From: Pseudonocardia humida
GTDB lineage: Bacteria; Actinomycetota; Actinomycetes; Mycobacteriales; Pseudonocardiaceae
DNA: 64,000 bases
Direction of reading: 5' to 3'
Assembly (NCBI RefSeq): GCF_023898865.1
Contig: NZ_JAGSOV010000009.1
Span: 62,001-126,000, forward strand
Each line of letters opens with the position of its first letter. Positions within the stretch are counted from its first letter, which is position 1. A program made the translations under genes and the position numbers. Shown here one piece after another: positions 27,279-34,146 of the stretch. Below the pieces are notes generated by a model that saw only the letters and a program-made list of their open reading frames with translations, ran no database searches and had not been told where the DNA came from.

Positions 27279-27884
27279 ATGACCGCGGGTGGTCGTCGTA
27301 CGCAGGCCGACCGGCGTGCGCGCAGCCGGGCGGCACTGCTGGAGGCGGCGGCCCGCGGGCTGTCGCGGCACGGGTACGCGAACCTGGCCCTGGAGGAGGT
27401 CGCGGGCGCGGCCGGGTACTCGCGCGGCGCGCTCTACCACCAGTTCCGCGGCAAGCAGGAGCTGGCGCTCGCCGTGGTCCGCTGGGTCGACGAGACGTGG
27501 CACTCCGAGGTCGGGCGCCTGGGCACCGAGGCGGCCCGACCCGTCGACGCCCTGCTCGCGATGGCGCGGGGGCACGCCGTCTTCTGCCGCCGCGAGGTGG
27601 CGCGGGTGATGATGACCCTGCGGGTCGAGTTCGCCGGGCAGGACCACCCCGTCGGGCGCGCCGTCACCGAGGTGCTCGACCGGCTCACCGCGGACTGCAC
27701 CGCGCTGGTCGAGGCCGGGCGCGCGGACGGCACGATCCCGCCCGGGCCGCCGGCCGCGGCCGTCGCCCTCGCCTACCTCGGCACGCTCGAAGCCGTCGGG
27801 ATCCAGCTCGCCGGCCTGGCCCCGCACGACGCCGAGCTCGCCGAGCGGGCGACCCGGGGGCTGCTCGGCCTGCCCGGGTCGTGA
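27279..27884 (+). CDS. TetR/AcrR-family regulator
   Basis: A 201-residue repressor. The helix-turn-helix is LEEVAGAAGYSRGALYHQFR, followed by GKQELALAVVRWVDETW; the remainder is helical ligand-binding domain. The ATG at 27279 is preferred over the one at 27267, which lies inside the operator. The leader is very short, so autoregulation by steric block is likely. The main target is probably the divergent DUF2867-like gene. Inducer unknown. Confidence 0.9.
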   Translation: MTAGGRRTQADRRARSRAALLEAAARGLSRHGYANLALEEVAGAAGYSRGALYHQFRGKQELALAVVRWVDETWHSEVGRLGTEAARPVDALLAMARGHAVFCRREVARVMMTLRVEFAGQDHPVGRAVTEVLDRLTADCTALVEAGRADGTIPPGPPAAAVALAYLGTLEAVGIQLAGLAPHDAELAERATRGLLGLPGS

Positions 27885-27887
27885 CGG

Positions 27888-28465
27888 TCAGGGGTTGCGC
27901 ACGCGGTCGAAGGTGAGCTCGATCTCCGGGCCGAGGTCGACGACCTCGAAGTCCTCCGGGGCGATGTCGGCGAAGGACCGGGCGTCCACGCCCAGCGACT
28001 CCCACTCCGCCGTGGAGAGCCGGTCGTCGGCGAAGGTCAGGGCGATCTCACCGCAGTCGGACAGCAGCATCCCGTAGGTCTTGAGCGCCCGCAGGAGGAC
28101 CCGCTCCGACTCGGTGAACGGGGTCTCGTCGAACGACGCCGCCAACCGGAACCGCACGCCGTAGGGCGGAGCGTCGGGCTCCTCGCTGCTCGGTCCGCCC
28201 GCGTGCCCGGCGGGGTGGACGTAGACGCCTGCCTTCATGCGGTCGTTCGGCAGGACGAAGCGCAGCGCGCGTGCACGCTCGTGTCGCAGGTGTAGTCCGC
28301 GCCGCCCTCGGCGTTGCCGTCGTCGGGATGGGCACGTCGAGCGGCACCGGCTCGCGTCGGGCCGCCGTAGCAGTAGCCGCCGGCGGGAGCCGTGATCGTC
28401 CGGCGCGGGGTCGTCACCAGTGCGAGGACGGCGACGATCGAGCGGCGGCGCCGCGCGGGTTCCAC
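27888..28465 (-). pseudogene. Frameshifted secreted-protein gene
   Basis: Three minus-strand frames read as one interrupted protein. One frame carries PLDVPIP, a second continues DDGNAEGGADYTCDTSVHAR and then stops, and a third resumes ALRFVLPNDRMKAGVYVHPA and runs to the end (LLRALKTYGMLLSDCGEIAL, DFEVVDLGPEIELTFDRVRN). Joined, these match the core of a family of secreted actinobacterial proteins of unknown function. The GTG at 28465 opens a hydrophobic leader-like SIVAVLALV. Two single-base indels, near 28330 and 28265, would explain it. The intact C-terminal frame alone (from an ATG at 28238) would give 116 residues. Real decay or sequencing error cannot be told apart here. Confidence 0.65.
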
Positions 28466-28523
28466 GAGCGGAGCGTAGTGATCGTGCCCGCGCCGTCGGC
28501 GCAGCATCGGCGCCCGGTTGTCG

Positions 28524-29057
28524 TCAGGCGGTGGCGGCGGAGTGGGTGACGGCCAGGTGCCGGTAGGCCTCGGCGTTCACCAGGATCGAGGCCCGCTCCT
28601 GCTCGGTCAGCTCGCGCCGCACCTTCCCCGGCACCCCGGCCACGAGCGAACCCGGCGGGACCTCGGCGCCCTCCAGCACCACCGCCCCGGCCGCGATCAG
28701 CGAGCCGGCGCCGATGCGCGCGCCGTTGAGCACCACGGCGCCCATCCCGACCAGGACGTCGTCGCCGACGGTGCAGCCGTGCAGCACCGCTCGGTGCCCC
28801 ACGCTCACCCCGGAGCCGATGGTCAGCGGGAAGCCGGGGTCGGCGTGCAGGACGCTGCCGTCCTGGACGTTGCTGCCGGGCCCGACGGTGATCGAGTCCA
28901 TGTCGGCGCGCAGCACGCTGGTGTACCAGACGCTGGCCCGCTCGGCGATGCTCACCCGCCCGGCCAGCACGGCCGTCGGCGCGACCCACGCCTCCGCGTG
29001 CACCTGCGGCGCGGCGTCGCCGATCGTGATCGCCGTGTAGGGCGCGACGGCGGTCAC
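28524..29057 (-). CDS. Gamma-class carbonic-anhydrase family protein
   Basis: A 177-residue left-handed beta-helix protein. Hexapeptide repeats run through the whole chain (VLAGRVSIAERASVWYTSVL, DMDSITVGPGSNVQDGSVLH), and metal-binding His residues are in VLHADPG and VGHRAVLHGC. The size fits the YrdA/PaaY branch, whose members are weak carbonic anhydrases or thioesterase-like accessory enzymes. GTG overlaps the hmgA stop as GTGA, so it is translationally coupled to homogentisate dioxygenase, an unusual partner. Confidence 0.88.
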   Translation of the reverse strand: MTAVAPYTAITIGDAAPQVHAEAWVAPTAVLAGRVSIAERASVWYTSVLRADMDSITVGPGSNVQDGSVLHADPGFPLTIGSGVSVGHRAVLHGCTVGDDVLVGMGAVVLNGARIGAGSLIAAGAVVLEGAEVPPGSLVAGVPGKVRRELTEQERASILVNAEAYRHLAVTHSAATA

Positions 29058-30253
29058 CGCTGCGGCCCCCGGCCCGACCAGGTCCAGGCGTAGGCCGGGT
29101 CCTCCGAGGCGGTGCCGCCCTCGCCCAGCTCCAGCGGGCGGAACGTGTCGACCATGACGGCGAGCTCGTCGAAGGACTCGGCGCCGATCGAGCGCTCGAC
29201 GGCCGCGGGCTGCGGGCCGTGGCTGTGCCCGCCCGGGTGCAGGCTGATCGAGCCCTGCCCGATCCCCGAGCCCTTGCGGGCCTCGTAGTCGCCGCCGCAG
29301 TAGAACATGACCTCGTCGGAGTCGACGTTGGCGTGGTAGTAGGGCACCGGGATCGACAGCGGGTGGTAGTCGACCTTGCGGGGCACGAAGTTGCAGATCA
29401 CGAAGTTGTTGCCCTCGAAGACCTGGTGCACGGGCGGCGGCTGGTGCACCCGCCCGGTGATCGGCTCGAAGTCCGAGACGTTGAACGTGTACGGGTAGAG
29501 GCAGCCGTCCCAGCCGACCACGTCGAACGGGTGCGTCGGGGTGACGTAGCGGGTGCCGGTGACGCCCCGCGAGCCGCGGTGCTTGACCAGCACCTCGACG
29601 TCGGTGCCCTCGACGAGCATCGGCTCGGTCGGGCCGTGCAGGTCGCGCTCGCAGTAGGGCGAGTGCTCCAGCAGCTGGCCGTAGCGGGAGAGGTAGCGCT
29701 TGGGCGGGGCGATGTGGGAGTTCGCCTCGATCACGTACGCGCGCAGCGGCTCGGTGCCGGTCGGGACCCAGCGGTGGGTGGTCGACCGCGGCAGGAGCAC
29801 GTAGTCGCCCTGGCGCGCGGTGAGCACCCCGAAGACCGTCTCCACGGTGGCCTCGCCGGACTCGACGTAGACGCACTCGTCGCCCAGGGCGTTGCGGTAG
29901 AGCGGGGAGGCCTCGCCCGCGGCGACGTAGGAGATGCGCACGTCTGCGTTGCCCAGCACGAGCCGGCGGCCGGTGACCACGTCGGCGCGCTTGTACTCCT
30001 CGCCGGGGAACAGGCTGTGCAGCTTGAGGTGGCGCGGCAGCAGCGGGCGGTTCTCGGTGGTGCGCTGGTCGGGCAGCTCCCACGGCGTGGCGTCGACCAG
30101 CGCGGAGGGCACGCCGCGGTGGTAGAGCAGCGACGAGTCCGAGGAGAAGCCCTCCTCGCCCATCAGCTCCTCGTAGAACAGCCCGCCCTCGGGCGTGCGG
30201 TGCTGGGTGTGGCGCTTCGGCGGGATGTTGCCCACGCTGCGGTAGTACGCCAT
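29054..30253 (-). CDS. hmgA: Homogentisate 1,2-dioxygenase
   Basis: A 399-residue ring-opening iron dioxygenase of tyrosine and phenylalanine catabolism, converting homogentisate to maleylacetoacetate. Cupin segments and iron ligands are visible in PVPYYHANVDSDEVMFY (His, Glu) and SLHPGGHSHGPQP (His). The ATG at 30253 (MAYYRSVGNIPPKRH) is chosen because GGAGG sits 7 nt upstream. Isomerase and fumarylacetoacetase genes are not in the window. An imperfect palindrome just upstream suggests control by the neighbouring MarR protein. Confidence 0.96.
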   Translation of the reverse strand: MAYYRSVGNIPPKRHTQHRTPEGGLFYEELMGEEGFSSDSSLLYHRGVPSALVDATPWELPDQRTTENRPLLPRHLKLHSLFPGEEYKRADVVTGRRLVLGNADVRISYVAAGEASPLYRNALGDECVYVESGEATVETVFGVLTARQGDYVLLPRSTTHRWVPTGTEPLRAYVIEANSHIAPPKRYLSRYGQLLEHSPYCERDLHGPTEPMLVEGTDVEVLVKHRGSRGVTGTRYVTPTHPFDVVGWDGCLYPYTFNVSDFEPITGRVHQPPPVHQVFEGNNFVICNFVPRKVDYHPLSIPVPYYHANVDSDEVMFYCGGDYEARKGSGIGQGSISLHPGGHSHGPQPAAVERSIGAESFDELAVMVDTFRPLELGEGGTASEDPAYAWTWSGRGPQR

Positions 30254-30279
30254 GGCTCGCCTCCTCGGGAGCGACGAAC

Positions 30280-30297
30280 TAGTCAATAGCTGAACTA
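30280..30297. promoter_or_regulatory. MarR-type operator candidate upstream of hmgA
   Basis: TAGTCAATAGCTGAACTA is an imperfect palindrome with TAGT/ACTA ends, 27 bp upstream of the hmgA start. It is conspicuously AT-rich for this genome and lies in the gap between the MarR gene and hmgA, both on the minus strand. Confidence 0.6.
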
Positions 30298-30338
30298 TTT
30301 CCCGCCAGCGTAGTCGCGACCCGCGCGGGAGGGAACCC

Positions 30339-30872
30339 TCAGCGGCGGTTGCGGGCCTCGAACTCGCGGTGCCCGGTGATCAGCTTGTCCAGCAGCATGA
30401 CCAGGATGCGCTGCTCGGCCTCGGTCAGCACCGCGGTCCAGCCGGCCTCGCGCTCGTTGTGCTCGCGGAAGACGTCGACCATCTCGGCCTGCCCGGCCGC
30501 GGTCAGCGACAGCCGGACCGAGCGGCCGTCGCGCTCGTCGGGGGTGCGGGCCAGCAGCCCGTCCCCGACCAGGCCCTTGGCCAGGTTGGACACCGCGGCC
30601 CGGCTCATTCCGGTGAGCCGGGCGGCGCCGCTGGGCTCCAGCGGACCGGCCAACCACACCACGAACAGCAGCCGGAACGCCGACCACGACCGCCCCCGGG
30701 GGCGGTGCACCGCGGCCTCCAGGTCGTAGGTGACCAGGTCGGAGGCGCGGTTGAGGGTGAGCAGGACCTCGGTGGCCAACTGGTGGCCGAACCCGTACTC
30801 CTCGGCGAGCCGCCGGTTGGCCAGGGCCACGAACGACCAGAAGTCCAGGTCGGGCCGCTCGCTGCCGCTCAC
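30339..30872 (-). CDS. MarR-family regulator
   Basis: A 177-residue winged-helix regulator. PSGAARLTGMSRAAVSNLAK is the recognition helix region, and DERDGRSVRLSLTAAGQAEM the wing. The longer N-terminal helix set (about 60 residues) fits regulators of aromatic-compound catabolism. GTG lies directly behind GGGGAG with almost no spacing, so the exact start is uncertain. It is placed just upstream of hmgA in the same direction and is its likely regulator, repressing until homogentisate or a related aromatic accumulates (inference). Confidence 0.88.
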   Translation of the reverse strand: MSGSERPDLDFWSFVALANRRLAEEYGFGHQLATEVLLTLNRASDLVTYDLEAAVHRPRGRSWSAFRLLFVVWLAGPLEPSGAARLTGMSRAAVSNLAKGLVGDGLLARTPDERDGRSVRLSLTAAGQAEMVDVFREHNEREAGWTAVLTEAEQRILVMLLDKLITGHREFEARNRR

Positions 30873-30908
30873 CTCCCCGATGCTAGCCCCAAGTGGTACA
30901 GGTGTGAA

Positions 30909-31319
30909 TCATCCGCGGACGGAGCGCAGCAGCTCGGCGGTGCGGTCGCGGCGCACCCACGCCACCACCGCGTCCAGCACCAGCAGCACGGCCGGCAGCA
31001 CCACGGCGGCGGGGTCCGGTCCGGCGAGGGTGAACAGCACCGCCCCCACCATCAGCGCGGCCAGCGCCGCCGCCGCGACCCCCGCCAGCCGCGCGACCAC
31101 CAGCCCGACGGCCCCCAGCACCTCCAGCACACCGATCACGGCCATCCCGGTCGGCCCGAACCCGATGGCGGCGAACCCGGCCACCACCGTCGGGTCGCCG
31201 AGGAACTTCGGCACCGCGCTCATCAGGTACATCGCGGCCAGGCCGACCTGCAGCACCCAGGTCGCGATGTGCGCCCACCGCGGGGCGGACCGGGTGGTGG
31301 GGTGCGGGACTGCGGTCAT
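30909..31319 (-). CDS. DoxX-family membrane protein
   Basis: A 136-residue protein with four predicted transmembrane helices (about 17-38, 50-70, 72-92 and 97-115). LQVGLAAMYLMSAVPKFLGD is the DoxX signature. Family members act in thiosulfate oxidation or in redox protection at the membrane; the small DoxX-like forms are of unknown function. ATG has GGAGG 6 nt upstream. It lies 36 bp upstream of the MarR gene in the same direction and may be cotranscribed with it. Confidence 0.85.
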   Translation of the reverse strand: MTAVPHPTTRSAPRWAHIATWVLQVGLAAMYLMSAVPKFLGDPTVVAGFAAIGFGPTGMAVIGVLEVLGAVGLVVARLAGVAAAALAALMVGAVLFTLAGPDPAAVVLPAVLLVLDAVVAWVRRDRTAELLRSVRG

Positions 31320-31715
31320 GGCGGATCCTCCGGAGCTCGTCGCGCGCACCCCGAGCGGGCGCGCCCACCGGGACGTCGGAGCCGGCGCCGCCGACCGGAC
31401 ACGCCCCCGGCTCCCCCGCGCCCGCGGCACGGCCGGCCGGGACGTGCGGCCGGGTCTGAGAGGGTGGGGAGCAGGCGGGACCGGCAGGGTCCCGCACGCG
31501 GCGGAGGAGGTCCCGGTGACCGCGGAGGTCGGCCCGGCCGCGCTCGAGGCCACGAGCCGGTGATCCTCAAGCTGCAGCTCTACATGGCCACCAACATGCG
31601 CCGCGAGGCCGACCACGAGCCCCCCGAGTCGGGCCCCGCGCGCCACCGCCGCCTCTACGCCGCCGTCGCCGGCGGCGACCTGGCCGCGGTCCTGGCCGAG
31701 CTGACGGCAGCGGCC
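31320..31715. other. Intergenic region with a possible degraded plus-strand frame
   Basis: A GTG at 31516 preceded by GGAGGAGG opens 15 codons (MTAEVGPAALEATSR) and stops at 31561; a GTG overlapping that stop opens a second frame (VILKLQLYMATNMRRE) with good codon bias that runs on antisense to the M20 peptidase without a proper end. It may be a gene remnant or a short leader peptide. No family is recognised. The first 190 bp show nothing beyond the DoxX promoter region. Confidence 0.25.
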
Positions 31716-32966
31716 CTAGTGGTGGTCGCGCCCGCCCGCGCCGAAGGCCCCGATCAGCCCGGCCGCGAGCGCCGCCCGCTCCACCATCCCGGCGATGCTC
31801 ACGTGCTCGTGCCGGGCGTGCGCGCCGGCGCCGATCGCGCCCAGGCCGTCGAGCACCGGCAGGCCCATGGCGGCGGCGAAGTTGCCGTCGCTGGCCCCGC
31901 CGACGGCGACCTCGGCGACGTCCACGCCGAGGCGTTCCCCCGCCCGGCGGGCCAGGGCGTAGACCGCGGCGATCGCGGGCGAGCGCTCCATCACCGGGCG
32001 GTTCCAGCCGCCCAGGACGGTGAGCCCGGCGCGCGGGTCGTGGGCGGTGAGCCCGGCGAGCACGGTGTCGATGCGGTGCTGGCCGGCCAGCGTGCGCACC
32101 CGGACGTCGATCTCGGCCTCGGCGTGGCCCGCGACCACGTTGGAGCGGGTGCCGCCGCGCAGCACCCCGACGTTGACCGTGGTGCCCTCGGCGAGGTCGG
32201 TGGCGTCGTGCAGGGTGCGCACGGCGCGGGCGATCTCGTCGATGGCGCTGGCCCCGGCCTCCGGTTCCAGGCCGGCGTGCGCCTCGACGCCCCGGGCGCG
32301 CACCTGGAACATGCCCACCCCCTTGCGGGCCGTCTTGACCGCGCCGTCGGCGGCGGCCTCGAAGACCAGCACGGCGTCGGTTCCCGCGCAGGCGGTCTCG
32401 ATCAGCGGGCGGGAGAACGGGCTGCCGATCTCCTCGTCGCCGTTGAGCACCAGCCGCAGCGCGGGCGTCGGCAGGCCGGCGCTGCGCAGCGCGCGGATCC
32501 CCCACACCACCTGCACCAGCCCGGCCTTCATGTCGAACACGCCGGGGCCGGTGAGGCGGTCGCCGTCGACCAGGACGGGCCAGCCGAGCAGCGTGCCCGC
32601 GCTCCAGACGGTGTCGTAGTGCGCGAGCAGGGTCACCGCGCCCGGGCCCTCGCCCGGGTAGTCCAGCACCAGCACGTCGCCGTGCTCGGTCGAGGCGTGG
32701 TGCGCCCGCGCGGCCGGGGCGCCGAGCCGCGCGCCCAGCCAGCTCTCCAGGTGGGTGAGCCCCGCGGCCAGCAGCGCGAGGTCGTCGCTCGGGGTCTCCA
32801 GCGAGGCGTAGGAGACGAGGTCGGCGACGATCGCCTCGCGCCGCCCGTCCAGCCAGCCGCGCAGGCCGGGCAGGTCGATGCCGTCGAGGCTGGACGGCGC
32901 GGGCACGGCGCGGGCCACCCTGGTCCACGCCCCGCCCCCGTGGGTCCCGCTGGGCTGCTCGGTCAT
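31716..32966 (-). CDS. M20-family metallopeptidase (carboxypeptidase G2-like)
   Basis: A 416-residue zinc hydrolase. The metal and catalytic motifs are LLAHYDTVW, DMKAGLVQ and NGDEEIGS, and the dimerisation domain lies in the middle (KTARKGVGMFQVRARGVEAH). No signal peptide is present. Relatives cleave C-terminal glutamate from folate, or N-acyl amino acids. ATG overlaps the stop of the upstream double Lrp regulator as ATGA, so enzyme and amino-acid-sensing regulator are coupled. Confidence 0.9.
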   Translation of the reverse strand: MTEQPSGTHGGGAWTRVARAVPAPSSLDGIDLPGLRGWLDGRREAIVADLVSYASLETPSDDLALLAAGLTHLESWLGARLGAPAARAHHASTEHGDVLVLDYPGEGPGAVTLLAHYDTVWSAGTLLGWPVLVDGDRLTGPGVFDMKAGLVQVVWGIRALRSAGLPTPALRLVLNGDEEIGSPFSRPLIETACAGTDAVLVFEAAADGAVKTARKGVGMFQVRARGVEAHAGLEPEAGASAIDEIARAVRTLHDATDLAEGTTVNVGVLRGGTRSNVVAGHAEAEIDVRVRTLAGQHRIDTVLAGLTAHDPRAGLTVLGGWNRPVMERSPAIAAVYALARRAGERLGVDVAEVAVGGASDGNFAAAMGLPVLDGLGAIGAGAHARHEHVSIAGMVERAALAAGLIGAFGAGGRDHH

Positions 32967-33961
32967 CGGCGCTCCTCGGTCGGGCCGTCGACGCGCACCC
33001 TGGCCTGCTTGAGGGTGCGCGCCTGCAGCGTCAGGTCGGCGGCCCGCACGCCGGGCAGCGCGCCGACCACGTCGGTCATGTAGTGGTAGAGGTCGCCGTA
33101 GCCGGGCAGCACCCCGTGCAGGCACAGGTCGAACCGCCCGGTGGTGGCGCTGACGTAGCGCGTGGAGGCGAGTGCCGCCAGCTGGGCGCCCGCGCGTTCC
33201 AGCGCGGCGGGCTCGACGGTGAACCACTGCAGGAACTCGACGTCCAGCCCCAGCAGCCGGGTGTCGAAGAGCGCCCGGAAGCGCAGGCAGCCGCGGCGCA
33301 GCAACGACTCCACCCGGCGCGCCACCGTCGAGTCGCTGACCCCGACGGCCGCGGCCAGCTGGGAGTAGGACGCGCGGCCGTCGGCCGCGAGCAGCTCGGC
33401 GATCGCGAACTCCTGCGCGGTCAGCCGCTCGGGCTCGTGCCACTCGCGGTGGTCGGGCGCGGCGGCGCCGGGGCGCAGCAGCGCGACGGCGGCGGCGTCG
33501 AGCAGGCCGGGGTCCCACTCCTCGGACGCGGAGAACTTGCGGACGACCACCATGGTCTCGGTCTCGACGATGTCGTCGGGCCGCGGCAGGCCCTCGACCA
33601 GCACCGCGGTCACCTCCCGGTGGTCGGGCACGACGAACTCCGCGCACACGTCGGCGCTGCCGGCGACGACGGTGACGAACCGGGTGGCGGGCAGCGCGGC
33701 CAGCGCGGTGGCCACGGCGGTGGCCGCGCCGGGCCGGCTGCGCAGCCGGACCTGCAGCGAGATGCCCAGCCCGCAGCGCAGGTGGTCGAGCAGCCCGGTC
33801 ACCCGGACGCGGCCGGAGTCGAGCAGCTGCTGGCCGCGGCGGGCGACGGTGGACTCGGTCGCCCCGACGGCCGCGGCCACCTGCTTCCAGCTGGCGCGGC
33901 CGTTGAGCTGCAGGGCGGCCACGATCCGCTGATCGAGGTCGACCGTGACGGTGGTCGACAC
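32963..33961 (-). CDS. Lrp/AsnC-type regulator with two tandem modules
   Basis: A 332-residue protein made of two Lrp-like units in one chain. Module one has LNGRASWKQVAAAVGATEST and a ligand domain to about 150; module two has ADGRASYSQLAAAVGVSDST near 190-210 and its own RAM-like part to 320. Ordinary Lrp proteins have one such unit of about 150 residues and dimerise, so this is a covalent dimer. GTG start. Coupled by ATGA to the M20 peptidase, its likely target. Confidence 0.88.
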   Translation of the reverse strand: MSTTVTVDLDQRIVAALQLNGRASWKQVAAAVGATESTVARRGQQLLDSGRVRVTGLLDHLRCGLGISLQVRLRSRPGAATAVATALAALPATRFVTVVAGSADVCAEFVVPDHREVTAVLVEGLPRPDDIVETETMVVVRKFSASEEWDPGLLDAAAVALLRPGAAAPDHREWHEPERLTAQEFAIAELLAADGRASYSQLAAAVGVSDSTVARRVESLLRRGCLRFRALFDTRLLGLDVEFLQWFTVEPAALERAGAQLAALASTRYVSATTGRFDLCLHGVLPGYGDLYHYMTDVVGALPGVRAADLTLQARTLKQARVRVDGPTEERR

Positions 33962-34024
33962 CGGATCAGCATGGGTTGACGATTTCCCTCACGCAAGGCC
34001 ACCAGGTGCGGATTGTCCGCACCG

Positions 34025-34138
34025 CACCGGGCGCGGGTCGCCGACTCCGCGGTCGGCACCGAGCTGGACGCGAGCCGCGTCCTCGTGCGCCCCGACGGGT
34101 ACGTGGCCTGGGTCGGCGCCCCGACACCCGCGGCCTGA
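34025..34138 (+). pseudogene. 3' remnant of an aromatic-ring FAD monooxygenase
   Basis: The plus strand encodes HRARVADSAVGTELDASRVL followed by VRPDGYVAWVGAPTPAA and a stop. The LDASRVLVRPDGYVAW element is the C-terminal thioredoxin-like end of class A flavoprotein monooxygenases of the MhpA/PheA/Rox type. Nothing of the preceding 500 residues exists; the upstream sequence is the start of the divergent Lrp gene. This is the tail of a deleted gene. Confidence 0.7.
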
Positions 34139-34146
34139 CCCGGGGC

